DNA from: Ohtaekwangia sp035628875
GTDB lineage: Bacteria; Bacteroidota; Bacteroidia; Cytophagales; Cyclobacteriaceae
NCBI GenBank assembly: GCA_035628875.1
Contig: DASPIZ010000119.1
Span: forward strand, 1-64,000
Reading direction: 5' to 3'
Length of the DNA: 64,000 nt
Part shown: positions 35,354 to 43,726 of the stretch, piece after piece
How positions within the stretch are numbered: the first letter of the stretch is position 1
Layout: every line of letters begins with the position of its first letter
Made by a program: the position numbers and the translations under genes
The notes under the pieces: generated by a model
What the model was told of the DNA's origin: nothing
Seen by the model: the letters and a program-made list of their open reading frames with translations, nothing else
Databases searched by the model: none

Positions 35354-35361
35354 TATAATTG
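35354..35361 (+). promoter_or_regulatory. Possible -7 box of the bTHX gene
   Basis: TATAATTG resembles the TAnnTTTG box, about 20 bases before the bTHX start. I could not fix the partner -33 box, so this is tentative. Confidence 0.35.
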
Positions 35362-35381
35362 CCCGTCAATTAATCAGACTT

Positions 35382-35567
35382 ATGGGAAGAGGTGACAAAA
35401 AATCAGCTAAAGGAAAACGTACTAAAGGTTCGTTTGGCGTGACGAGAAGCAAGAATTCGATCAAAGCCCGAATTAAAAGAGCGTCTTCTAAAAAGTCAGA
35501 GACTTCGGTAACTGCAGAAGCTCCGGTAAAAGCAAAACGTACCGTAAAGAAAAAAACAGACGCATAA
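35382..35567 (+). CDS. 30S ribosomal protein bTHX
   Basis: 61 residues from the ATG at 35382 (MGRGDKKSAKGKRTKGSFG). The start MGRGDKxxxKGK and the basic composition define the THX family; the Lys/Arg/Ala-rich tail (VKAKRTVKKKTDA) is longer than in Thermus. It binds at the head of the 30S subunit. The trp leader peptide begins six bases after its stop, so it probably shares the transcript that enters the trp attenuator. Confidence 0.87.
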   Translation: MGRGDKKSAKGKRTKGSFGVTRSKNSIKARIKRASSKKSETSVTAEAPVKAKRTVKKKTDA

Positions 35568-35573
35568 CAACAC

Positions 35574-35630
35574 ATGAAATTTAATACGAACATAGCTTGG
35601 TGGTGGCACTTATCGAAACACGATATGTGA
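35574..35630 (+). CDS. trpL: trp operon leader peptide with three Trp codons
   Basis: The 18-residue frame MKFNTNIAWWWHLSKHDM has three successive TGG codons at 35598-35606 and stops at 35628-35630. It is followed by overlapping antiterminator and terminator stems, exactly as attenuation by tryptophan requires. It starts six bases after the bTHX stop. Confidence 0.93.
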   Translation: MKFNTNIAWWWHLSKHDM

Positions 35631-35694
35631 ACAGCCTTTTTATGTTTATTCCAATAAGCCGAAGGCCTGCTGTTCACAGCAGGCCTTCGTTTTT
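35627..35694 (+). promoter_or_regulatory. trp attenuator: antiterminator and terminator
   Basis: Terminator: CGAAGGCCTGCTG (35660-35672) pairs over 13 bp with CAGCAGGCCTTCG (35677-35689) around TTCA, followed by TTTTT. Antiterminator: GTGAACAGC (35627-35635) pairs perfectly with GCTGTTCAC (35669-35677), which occupies the loop and left arm of the terminator. The first arm overlaps the leader stop codon, so a ribosome that finishes the peptide hides it, while one stalled at the Trp codons leaves it free. Confidence 0.93.
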
Positions 35695-35804
35695 ATGGGG
35701 CAGTCAGGCTAGCAAGCGATAATTAGGACAAAAAAACAAAAAAATAATTGCCAGAATAGCGAGGCCATATCGGAAAAGAACGATAACAATGAACCATCGA
35801 CTTT

Positions 35805-37208
35805 ATGAAATATAAACTTAAAACATTCTCTAAAACGCTGTTGGCAGATACACTCACGCCGGTAAACATCTACCTGAAGTTACGCGATGTTTATGCGGGT
35901 AGTATTCTGTTGGAGAGTTCCGATTATCATGGGCATGAAAACAGTTTGTCTTTTATATGTTTTGATCCCATTGCCTCTTTCCAGGTAAAAGGCAACCAGG
36001 CTGAAACAAAATATCCTGATGGATCGGTGAATCAGATTGAGATCAATAAAGAAAATCAGGTAACGACCATGTTGGAGGAATTCAGGAATTCTTTTCAACC
36101 TGATATCGTATCTTCAAAATATGCAAATTGTGGATTGTTTGGCTACATGGCCTACGATAGTGTTCGTTTTTTTGAAGATGTAGACATTACGGTAGACCAT
36201 GCGTTAATGCCTGATATTTTGTACAAGCTCTACAAGTATGTGATCATTGTAGACCATTTCTCGAATGAGTTAAGTCTTTTCGAACATTGTTATGAAACGG
36301 GGGAGCCATGCACGAGCAATCTTGATCGTGTTGAGCAGATCATTTTCAGTAACCGGTTTTCTACTTACCGATTTACTTTAACCGACGGTGAAACGTCAAA
36401 TTACAACGATGCCGAATTTCTCGATGTAATTGAAAAAGGGAAACAGCATTGTTATCGCGGCGACGTTTTTCAAATCGTACTTTCCCGTCGCTTTACCTGC
36501 GGTTTTAAAGGTGATGAATTCAATGTGTACCGCGCGCTTCGTTCCATCAACCCATCGCCTTATTTATTTTATTTTGATTATGGTACGTTTAAACTGATCG
36601 GATCATCGCCTGAGGCACAATTACAAGTGAGCAAGGGAAAAGCACACATTTATCCGATTGCCGGAACATTTCGTCGTACCGGTAACGACCAGGAAGATGC
36701 AGCACTCGCGGAAAAACTTTCTGCTGATGAAAAAGAAAATGCTGAACACGTGATGTTAGTGGATCTGGCGAGGAATGATATGAGCCGTAATGCGGAACGT
36801 GTTACTGTAGAAGTCTTTAAAGAAATTCAGTTTTATTCTCATGTTATTCATTTGGTTTCAAAAGTTACCGGTGAGCTGAATGATACTACTTCTGTCATTC
36901 GCATGGGCGCTGATACGTTTCCGGCAGGAACTTTATCCGGAGCGCCAAAACACATGGCCATGACATTAATTGATAAGTATGAAAATACAAACCGTGGGTT
37001 CTATGGAGGTGCGATCGGTTTTGTTGGCTTTGATGGAACGTTTAATCATGCGATTATGATTCGTACGTTTCTTAGTCACCAGAATAAGCTCATCTATCAG
37101 GCCGGTGCAGGTGTAGTGAGTAAGTCGCAGGCTGAAAGTGAACTACAGGAAGTAAACAATAAATTAATGGCGTTGCGGAAAGCGGTGCTGATGGCAGAGA
37201 AGATTTAG
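35805..37208 (+). CDS. trpE: Anthranilate synthase component I
   Basis: 467 residues. The C-terminal chorismate-binding core shows GDVFQIVLSRRF near 223, IGSSPEAQLQ near 267, HVMLVDLARNDMSR near 318 and FPAGTLSGAPKHMAM near 376, plus the family ending GAGVVSKSQAESELQE. LLESS near 33 is the Trp-binding segment for feedback inhibition. It makes anthranilate from chorismate with ammonia from TrpG. First gene after the attenuator, whose terminator lies 110 bp upstream. Confidence 0.96.
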   Translation: MKYKLKTFSKTLLADTLTPVNIYLKLRDVYAGSILLESSDYHGHENSLSFICFDPIASFQVKGNQAETKYPDGSVNQIEINKENQVTTMLEEFRNSFQPDIVSSKYANCGLFGYMAYDSVRFFEDVDITVDHALMPDILYKLYKYVIIVDHFSNELSLFEHCYETGEPCTSNLDRVEQIIFSNRFSTYRFTLTDGETSNYNDAEFLDVIEKGKQHCYRGDVFQIVLSRRFTCGFKGDEFNVYRALRSINPSPYLFYFDYGTFKLIGSSPEAQLQVSKGKAHIYPIAGTFRRTGNDQEDAALAEKLSADEKENAEHVMLVDLARNDMSRNAERVTVEVFKEIQFYSHVIHLVSKVTGELNDTTSVIRMGADTFPAGTLSGAPKHMAMTLIDKYENTNRGFYGGAIGFVGFDGTFNHAIMIRTFLSHQNKLIYQAGAGVVSKSQAESELQEVNNKLMALRKAVLMAEKI

Positions 37209-37394
37209 GGAAGATTGAAAAATTGTAAAATTGAAGATTGGAAGATTAGAAAATTAAAAATTGCAGGTTGAGAGATTGGGAGAATGAAAATTGGAAGAGT
37301 GCAGGATGAGGTTATAAAAAAAAGATTAGCTGAACGACATTGATTTAAACTTAATAATTAAAAATAGTTGTGTCACAATTTAAACTTTAAAACG
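37209..37394. repeat. Word repeats GGAAGATTG between trpE and the inserted gene
   Basis: Tandem variants of AAAATTGGAAGATTG fill 37209-37310, on the plus strand, followed by AT-rich sequence. The same family occurs at 38393-38470 (after trpG) and 55255-55335. No gene is visible. Confidence 0.75.
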
Positions 37395-37805
37395 ATGGGA
37401 AAAATTAAACAATTTGAGGATTTGCAGATCTGGAAGGATGCTGTAAGAATTGGGGTTTTGATTTATAAGTTAACTTCGGAGGGGGCGCTTGCCAAGGATT
37501 TTTCGGCGAAGGATCAATTGAGAAGAGCTGTCATTTCAATTTCGAATAACATCGCAGAAGGATTTGAATACAACAGCACTAAATCGTTCATCCGCTTTCT
37601 GAGGTTTTCCAAAGGTTCTGCTGGTGAACTAAGAAGCCAGTTATATGTCTTAAAAGAAGCTGGTGTAGTGAAGATAAAAGATTATAAAGTGCTATACGAT
37701 GAATTAATGAAAGTATCAAAAGGTATTCAGGGATTCACAAAATATTTAAAAGAGTTTGATACAAAAAATAATACGAAGACGGATAATAATTCCTTCCGAT
37801 TTTAA
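37395..37805 (+). CDS. Four-helix-bundle protein (S23/IVP family), inserted in trp operon
   Basis: 136 residues from the ATG at 37395 (MGKIKQFEDLQIWKDAVRIG); the longer frame starts with TTG. FEDLQIWKDA, QLRRAVISISNNIAEGFEYN, FIRFLRFSKGSAGELRSQLY and ELMKVSKGIQGFTKYL are the hallmarks of the family first found in intervening sequences of 23S rRNA genes and related to the Avd accessory proteins of diversity-generating retroelements. No reverse transcriptase or rRNA is nearby. It splits trpE from trpG in the same direction, with 20 bp to trpG. Its function is unknown. Confidence 0.88.
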   Translation: MGKIKQFEDLQIWKDAVRIGVLIYKLTSEGALAKDFSAKDQLRRAVISISNNIAEGFEYNSTKSFIRFLRFSKGSAGELRSQLYVLKEAGVVKIKDYKVLYDELMKVSKGIQGFTKYLKEFDTKNNTKTDNNSFRF

Positions 37806-37825
37806 TTAAAAACAAAAAGTGTTCG

Positions 37826-38392
37826 ATGAAAATATTGGTGTTAGATAATTACGATTCATTTACCTACAACCTGGTGCATATTATCCGTGGTTTGGGATAC
37901 GCTGTGGATATTTTCCGCAATGACAAAATCGGCCTAGAAGATGTAAAACAATACGACAAAATACTACTTTCTCCGGGTCCCGGCATTCCGGATGAAGCTG
38001 GAATTATGAAGCAGGTGGTATCAACCTATGGTCCGACCAAAAGTATCCTGGGAATTTGTCTTGGTCATCAGGGAATCGGTGAAGTGTATGGCGCGTCCTT
38101 ATTTAATATCCCTAAAGTATTACATGGCGTCACCTCAACTTCAGCGGTTGTTGATAAGGATGAGCCTTTATTTGCAGGTGTAACTCCAAAATTTCAGTCA
38201 ACACATTATCATTCCTGGGCCATTAAGGCTGATAGCATTCCTGCTGAAATTCAGGTAACGGCAGTGAATGATGAAGGGCTTGTGATGGGGCTACGTCATA
38301 AGAAATATGATGTGAAAGGTTTGCAATTTCATCCGGAATCGGTGATGACACCGGAGGGGCCGAAGATGATTAAGAACTGGCTGGAAGGTTGA
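37826..38392 (+). CDS. trpG: Anthranilate synthase component II (glutamine amidotransferase)
   Basis: 188 residues, class I amidotransferase. MKILVLDNYDSFTYNLVHI opens it, SPGPGIPDEAG near 52, the catalytic Cys in ILGICLGHQGIGE near 77, and His-Glu in GLQFHPESVMTPEG near 167. It supplies ammonia to TrpE, and such subunits sometimes also serve PabB. It follows the inserted four-helix gene. Confidence 0.95.
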   Translation: MKILVLDNYDSFTYNLVHIIRGLGYAVDIFRNDKIGLEDVKQYDKILLSPGPGIPDEAGIMKQVVSTYGPTKSILGICLGHQGIGEVYGASLFNIPKVLHGVTSTSAVVDKDEPLFAGVTPKFQSTHYHSWAIKADSIPAEIQVTAVNDEGLVMGLRHKKYDVKGLQFHPESVMTPEGPKMIKNWLEG

Positions 38393-38524
38393 GGAAATAA
38401 AAATTAAGAAGATTGGGGAATTTAAAAATTGGAAGATTGGGAAAGTGATTGGAAAATTTAAGATTAAATAAACTATAAGATTGGATTGGCGGTTTTGCCA
38501 GGCCAGTGAATCTGATGAACAGGT
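38393..38524. repeat. Word repeats between trpG and trpD
   Basis: AAATTAAGAAGATTGGGGAA and AAAATTGGAAGATTGGGAA type words occupy about 38395-38470, then 50 bp of ordinary sequence to trpD. Confidence 0.7.
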
Positions 38525-39511
38525 ATGAAACAAATACTAAATGAATTGATCGAACACCGGTCATTAACGAAAGAAACGGCAAGGAAAGTACTGGTTGAAC
38601 TAACGACCGGTAGATTTAATCAAAGTCAGGCAACTGCCTTTATGACGGTGTACATGATGCGTAGTATTACTGTCGACGAATTGCAGGGATTTCGTGATGC
38701 TATGCTTGAGCTTTGTATTCCTGTAACCTTCGATGCACATGTGATGGATGTGTGCGGAACGGGTGGAGATGGTAAAAATACTTTTAATGTATCTACACTT
38801 TCGTCTTTCGTTGTAGCGGCGGCAGGCCAGCCTGTTGCTAAACATGGTAACTACGGTGTTTCATCGGCATGCGGGTCTTCCAACTTGCTTGAGTATTTTG
38901 GCTATAAATTTACCAATGATATAGACGAGTTGAAGCGAAGCCTGGAGCGTTCTAACATTTGCTTCATGCATGCTCCGCTGTTTCATCCGGCAATGAAAAA
39001 CATGGCACCGATTCGAAAAGAACTTGGCGTTAAAACTTTTTTCAATATGCTCGGACCAATGGTTAATCCTGCTTTTCCAAAACGGCAATTGGTTGGTGTC
39101 TTCAGTCTTGAACTGGCACGGCAATATGGTTATCTTTATCAGAATACCGACAAGGATTTTGTTATACTACATTCCATTGACGGCTACGATGAGGTATCAC
39201 TAACGTCTCCGTTTAAATTTTTCTCTAATGAAGGTGAATGCCTTTCGGAACCTGCTGATCTGGGGCTTCCTAAACTAAAGTATGAAGACCTCCGTGGTGG
39301 TGATTCGGTAGAGGAGTCGGCCGCTATCTTTATGAATGTGCTGGAAGGAAAAGGAACTGAAGCACAAAATGCGGCTGTCATAGCAAACGCTGGAATGGCT
39401 TTGTATGCCGGACATCAGAAGCAGGGGATAACCAAGGCAGTTGATAATGCCCGCGAAGCGCTAGTGTCTGGAAAGGCATTGTCGTGTTTTAAGAAGATGC
39501 TTAATCACTGA
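38525..39511 (+). CDS. trpD: Anthranilate phosphoribosyltransferase
   Basis: 328 residues. The phosphoribosyl-diphosphate site is VCGTGGDGKNTFNVST near 76, KHGNYGVSSACGSSNLLE near 106, and FHPAMKNMAPIRKELGVKTFFNMLGP in successive pieces near 153. It transfers phosphoribose to anthranilate. Third catalytic gene of the operon. Confidence 0.96.
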   Translation: MKQILNELIEHRSLTKETARKVLVELTTGRFNQSQATAFMTVYMMRSITVDELQGFRDAMLELCIPVTFDAHVMDVCGTGGDGKNTFNVSTLSSFVVAAAGQPVAKHGNYGVSSACGSSNLLEYFGYKFTNDIDELKRSLERSNICFMHAPLFHPAMKNMAPIRKELGVKTFFNMLGPMVNPAFPKRQLVGVFSLELARQYGYLYQNTDKDFVILHSIDGYDEVSLTSPFKFFSNEGECLSEPADLGLPKLKYEDLRGGDSVEESAAIFMNVLEGKGTEAQNAAVIANAGMALYAGHQKQGITKAVDNAREALVSGKALSCFKKMLNH

Positions 39512-39535
39512 TCAAACTGGAAATAAAATTAAGTC

Positions 39536-40342
39536 ATGAACATCCTTGATAAGATCATTGCCTATAAACGGAAGGAAGTCGAAGAGCAAAAGCACTTGTG
39601 TTCTGTTAAATCATTGGAGCAGAGCGGCCACTTCAATACACAACCGTTATCCATGCGCAGGTTTATTCAACGTGAAGATCTTACGGGTATCATTGCGGAG
39701 TTTAAAAGAAAGTCTCCGTCGAAGGGAATAATAAACGCGGACGCTCCTGTCACTCAAACCACAATGGGGTATGTTCAAGCCGGTGTTTCTGCGCTGTCGG
39801 TTTTAACCGATACGCCTTCGTTTGGTGGAAGTAATGATGATCTCATGGCAGCCCGGAAAGTTAATTCGTGTCCCATCATCCGCAAAGATTTTACAGTTGA
39901 TGAATACCAGATCGTAGAGGCAAAATCGATTGGTGCGGATGCTATTCTTTTGATCGCGGCTGTATTGTCGCCACAGCAAACGAAACAATTTTGTAAGGTA
40001 GCCCATACGTTGGGACTGGAGGTGTTGCTGGAGGTACATGATGAAGCGGAACTGCAACAACACCTGGATGCTGGCGCAGACCTTATTGGTGTGAACAACC
40101 GCAATCTTAAAACCTTTGATGTAAGTATTGATGTTTCAAAACGACTAGCTTCGTTGATTCCTGATCATGTTGTAAAGGTTTCGGAAAGCGGGATTTCAAA
40201 CACGGGAACAATTTTGGAATTACGACAATATGGATACCAGGGTTTTTTGATGGGTGAAAATTTCATGAAACAAAGCCGGCCTGATAAATCCGCACAGGAA
40301 TTTATTCAGGAATTGCGAAAAGCAGAATTACAGAATAAATAG
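39536..40342 (+). CDS. trpC: Indole-3-glycerol phosphate synthase
   Basis: 268 residues, TIM barrel. MNILDKIIAYKRKEVEE is typical. IIAEFKRKSPSKGII near 56, ALSVLTDTPSFGG near 87, PIIRKDFTVDEYQI near 115 and LIGVNNRNLKTF near 181 form the active site. It is not fused to TrpF, which follows immediately. Confidence 0.96.
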   Translation: MNILDKIIAYKRKEVEEQKHLCSVKSLEQSGHFNTQPLSMRRFIQREDLTGIIAEFKRKSPSKGIINADAPVTQTTMGYVQAGVSALSVLTDTPSFGGSNDDLMAARKVNSCPIIRKDFTVDEYQIVEAKSIGADAILLIAAVLSPQQTKQFCKVAHTLGLEVLLEVHDEAELQQHLDAGADLIGVNNRNLKTFDVSIDVSKRLASLIPDHVVKVSESGISNTGTILELRQYGYQGFLMGENFMKQSRPDKSAQEFIQELRKAELQNK

Positions 40343-40987
40343 ATGGGAAATCTGGTGAAATTGAAAGTGTGTGGAATGCGGGATCATGAGAATATCATGG
40401 CGGTAGCAGCGCTTCAGCCTGATTACATGGGATTCATCTTTTTTGAAAAATCACCGCGATTTGTTGGTGCCGATTTTACAATACCCCACGATTTCCCGGC
40501 GCATATATCCAGGGTAGGTGTGTTTGTAAATGCGCCGACAGCGATGATACAGGTCCAGGCTAAAAAATTATCCCTCCATTATGTGCAGTTGCATGGTGCA
40601 GAAACACCGGAACAGATACGCGAGTTGAAAGAAACAGGGATAAACGTTGTGAAGGTTTTTTCTGTAGATGATGCTTTTGATTTTGCTTCTGTAATTCCGT
40701 ACGAAGGTCTCGCTGATTTTTTTCTGTTCGATACAAAAGGGAAATTCTACGGTGGTAATGCAGCTACCTTCAATTGGAATATACTTAGAAACTACAGTCA
40801 AAAAGTTCCGTTTTTTTTAAGCGGTGGAATTTCACCGAAAAACGTGGAAGCTATTGCCTTATTAGAAGATATGAATTTGCATTCACTCGACGTAAACAGC
40901 GGAGTTGAAACGGCACCTGGTATAAAGGACACGAAGCTGGTGCATGCCATTTTGCAACAGATTGAATCATCAAAAACGAATAAATAA
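40343..40987 (+). CDS. trpF: Phosphoribosylanthranilate isomerase
   Basis: 214 residues. LKVCGMRDHENIMAVAALQ holds the catalytic Cys, YMGFIFFEKSPRFVG and VGVFVNAP follow, the VQLHGAETPE strand is near 76, and FFLSGGISPKNV and LDVNSGVETAPGIKD form the phosphate end. It begins directly after the trpC stop codon with no gap. Confidence 0.95.
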   Translation: MGNLVKLKVCGMRDHENIMAVAALQPDYMGFIFFEKSPRFVGADFTIPHDFPAHISRVGVFVNAPTAMIQVQAKKLSLHYVQLHGAETPEQIRELKETGINVVKVFSVDDAFDFASVIPYEGLADFFLFDTKGKFYGGNAATFNWNILRNYSQKVPFFLSGGISPKNVEAIALLEDMNLHSLDVNSGVETAPGIKDTKLVHAILQQIESSKTNK

Positions 40988-40990
40988 TTT

Positions 40991-42172
40991 ATGAAATATA
41001 CAGTTGACGCTAAGGGCTATTATGGAAAATTCGGAGGTGCTTTCATTCCCGAAATGCTTTATCCGAATGTAGAAGAACTTCGCACGCGGTACCTGGAAAT
41101 TATCCAACAGGATGAATTCCGGAAAGAATTTGATCACCTGTTAAAAAATTATGTCGGGCGTCCAACGCCGCTATATTACGCCACGCGCCTGTCTGAGCAT
41201 TGCAATGCTAAGGTGTATCTTAAAAGGGAAGACCTTTGTCATACAGGTGCACACAAGGTAAATAACACCATTGGTCAGATCCTGTTGGCAAAGCGACTTG
41301 GCAAACAAAAGATAATAGCTGAAACCGGAGCGGGACAACACGGTGTGGCTACTGCTACGGTGTGTGCGCTCATGGGAATGGAATGCATTGTTTACATGGG
41401 CAAAGTCGACATGGAGCGTCAACGTCCTAACGTAGAGCGTATGCGCATTCTTGGCGCAAAGGTGGTTCCGGCAGTGAGTGGTAACATGACGTTGAAGGAT
41501 GCTACGAACGAAGCAATGCGTCATTGGATCAACAATCCGACAGATACACATTATATCATTGGTTCTGTGGTGGGGCCGCATCCTTATCCGGATATGGTAA
41601 CGCGGTTTCAATCAGTGATCAGTGAAGAGATAAAAACACAATTGCAGGGCGAAATCGGAAACCCATATCCTGATTACGTTTTTGCCTGTGTAGGGGGAGG
41701 AAGTAATGCTGCCGGCGCTTTTTATCATTTTCTTGATGATGAACATGTTCAACTGATCGGTGTCGAGGCCGCCGGAAAAGGAATTGACACAGGAGAATCG
41801 GCAGCAACCATTGCATTGGGAAAGATTGGTGTACTGCATGGCAGTAAGATGCTTTTGATGCAAAACGAAGATGGCCAGGTGATCGAACCTTATTCGATTT
41901 CCGCAGGATTGGATTATCCTGGAATTGGTCCTTTACATGCTCACTTATTTGATGTGGGACGTGTAAAATTTGTGAGTGCAACAGATGAGGAGGCTATGGA
42001 TGCAGGCATTCAGCTCAGTCGTTTGGAAGGAATCATCCCGGCGATTGAATCATCACACGCACTTGCCGCACTGAACCAATTCAAATTCGATAAAGATGAT
42101 GTTGTTGTACTTAATCTTTCGGGCCGTGGTGATAAGGATCTGGAAACCTATATACGATGGGGAAGGTACTAG
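40991..42172 (+). CDS. trpB: Tryptophan synthase beta chain
   Basis: 393 residues. GYYGKFGGAFIPEMLYPN at the start; the PLP lysine in KREDLCHTGAHKVNNT near 85; ETGAGQHGVATATVCA near 110; CVGGGSNAAGAF near 234. It joins indole and serine, working with TrpA. Three bases separate it from trpF. Confidence 0.97.
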   Translation: MKYTVDAKGYYGKFGGAFIPEMLYPNVEELRTRYLEIIQQDEFRKEFDHLLKNYVGRPTPLYYATRLSEHCNAKVYLKREDLCHTGAHKVNNTIGQILLAKRLGKQKIIAETGAGQHGVATATVCALMGMECIVYMGKVDMERQRPNVERMRILGAKVVPAVSGNMTLKDATNEAMRHWINNPTDTHYIIGSVVGPHPYPDMVTRFQSVISEEIKTQLQGEIGNPYPDYVFACVGGGSNAAGAFYHFLDDEHVQLIGVEAAGKGIDTGESAATIALGKIGVLHGSKMLLMQNEDGQVIEPYSISAGLDYPGIGPLHAHLFDVGRVKFVSATDEEAMDAGIQLSRLEGIIPAIESSHALAALNQFKFDKDDVVVLNLSGRGDKDLETYIRWGRY

Positions 42173-42448
42173 TTCATGGTTCAAGGTTCAAAGTTCAAGG
42201 TTTAAAGTTCAAAGTTCAAAGTTTAAGGTTCAAAGGGGATCTCGGTAACGAGGGGTTGGTCGAAAATTGTTTGAGGTTTGAGGTTGGTTTCGATTAAGTA
42301 CGAAGTTTTTACTTCTCAAACTCGAGGCTCGAAGCTCGTGGCTCGCAGCTTCTTCGAAATCCCTGTCGGTTATCGCAACCACCCTGAAACTTACAGCTTG
42401 TAGCCTGAAGCTTATCGAAAACATTAAAGAAAATAATTACTAATAAGT
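42173..42448. repeat. 276 bp of word repeats between trpB and trpA
   Basis: From left to right: GTTCAAAGTTCAAGG words (42173-42235), TTTGAGGTTTGAGG words (42270-42290), CTCGAGGCTCGAAGCTCGTG words (42319-42350) and CTTACAGCTTGTAGCCTGAA words (42389-42412). I see no gene or terminator, so trpA is probably still reached by the operon transcript. Confidence 0.8.
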
Positions 42449-43240
42449 ATGAATCGAATACATAAATTATTCGCTGGTAATCCGAAAGATATTCTTTCCA
42501 TTTATTATACGGCGGGGTTTCCGAAGCTTGATGATACGGTGCGCATTGCTGTAGCGTTGGAAAAATCAGGTGCCGATGTAATTGAAATTGGGATTCCTTT
42601 TTCTGATCCTGTTGCCGATGGTCCGACCATACAAGCAAGTAACAAACTTGCGCTTGATAATGGCATGACTTTAAAGTTGTTATTAAAACAAGTGAAGGAC
42701 ATTCGTAAGCAGGTGAATATACCCATTATTCTCATGGGCTATTTAAATCCTGTGTTTCAATATGGGATCGAGAAATTTATCAGAGATGCTGCTGATGCTG
42801 GTGTTGATGGTTTGATACTTCCGGATATGCCCATGGATGTATACCAGCATGAATACAAATCTTTATTCGATGCTGCTGATCTCACCAATACGTTTTTAAT
42901 TTCTCCAACAACATCTGAAGATCGAATTCGAAAAATCGATGAAGTGACTGACGGTTTTATCTATGCAGTTTCAGCATCAAGCACGACAGGCGCAAAATCG
43001 GGATTTGCATCGCAGCAATTGGAATATTTTACACGCCTTCAATCTTTGAAGTTGAAGAATCCGTTTTTAATAGGATTCGGTATCTCTGATAACGAAACCT
43101 TTAAAACAGCGTCGTCGTATTGCGCAGGTGCAATTGTTGGAAGTGCATTCGTTAATCTCCTCAAAGAATCTAAAAACTTAGAAGCAGACGTGGATCGTTT
43201 CGTTAAAGAGATAAAGGGAGAACTGGTAGTTCAAAGTTAA
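42449..43240 (+). CDS. trpA: Tryptophan synthase alpha chain
   Basis: 263 residues. LSIYYTAGFPKLDD near 16, GADVIEIGIPFSDPVADGP near 39 with the catalytic Glu, PIILMGYLNPVFQYG near 92, GLILPDMPMDVY near 122, and GFGISDNETF near 210. It releases indole from indole-3-glycerol phosphate. Last gene of the operon. Confidence 0.96.
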   Translation: MNRIHKLFAGNPKDILSIYYTAGFPKLDDTVRIAVALEKSGADVIEIGIPFSDPVADGPTIQASNKLALDNGMTLKLLLKQVKDIRKQVNIPIILMGYLNPVFQYGIEKFIRDAADAGVDGLILPDMPMDVYQHEYKSLFDAADLTNTFLISPTTSEDRIRKIDEVTDGFIYAVSASSTTGAKSGFASQQLEYFTRLQSLKLKNPFLIGFGISDNETFKTASSYCAGAIVGSAFVNLLKESKNLEADVDRFVKEIKGELVVQS

Positions 43241-43446
43241 GAGTTCAAGGTTCAAGGTCTGACGGTTCAAGGTTCAAAGTTCAGGATTGGTTTTCGAAAA
43301 CGGGGGCTTGCGACAATGTTTGAGGTTTGCGGTTTGGTTCGAAAACAGTTTTAGATAAGCGAAAACAACGGGGAGCGTTATCGTAACTCTTAAATCATTG
43401 CCCAACAAACTCGAGGCTCGCACTTCACATATCTTTCCATCGCTAC
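43241..43446. repeat. Word repeats downstream of trpA
   Basis: AAGAGTTCAAGGTTCAAGG words (43240-43282), TTTGAGGTTTGCGG near 43320, and AACTCGAGGCTCGCAC near 43409. No terminator was recognised after trpA. Confidence 0.7.
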
Positions 43447-43726
43447 CGTCATCCTGAATTGTGCTTGCCACGCAAGCGCGCAATGAAGGATCCCCGGAAG
43501 AGCAGTAGCAGTCTCTCGTTATTGAAATCGCTTTCGCGTTGGGTATCCTAGACTTTGACTTTGACGAAGCACGATTGTGAGTGGACGATAACGAGGAACT
43601 GGTCATTTGATTGTGACTTGCCCTGCTAGCGTGATTTTGGTTTTTCGATACGAGTGATTTATTCCGCTGTTCCGGGGGATCCTTCATTGCGCTGACAGCT
43701 GACGCTATCAGCAATTCAGGATGACG
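43447..43726 (-). repeat. Inverted sixth copy of the ~280 bp hairpin-ended repeat
   Basis: This 280 bp copy lies 33 kb from the array and in the opposite orientation. One end has the apical hairpin GCTTGC / GCAAGC found in the array. The other has a different one, GCTGA / TCAGC (43691-43711 region), in place of the CAGC / GCTG version. Its interior right half is a third subtype (C). It is followed at 43727-43800 by the reverse complement of the array's pyrimidine-rich spacer (GATCGTAGAGAGAGG words). Confidence 0.87.

Noticed and set aside
37395..37805. Diversity-generating retroelement
   Set aside because: The four-helix protein resembles Avd, but there is no reverse transcriptase, template repeat or variable target gene in the window.
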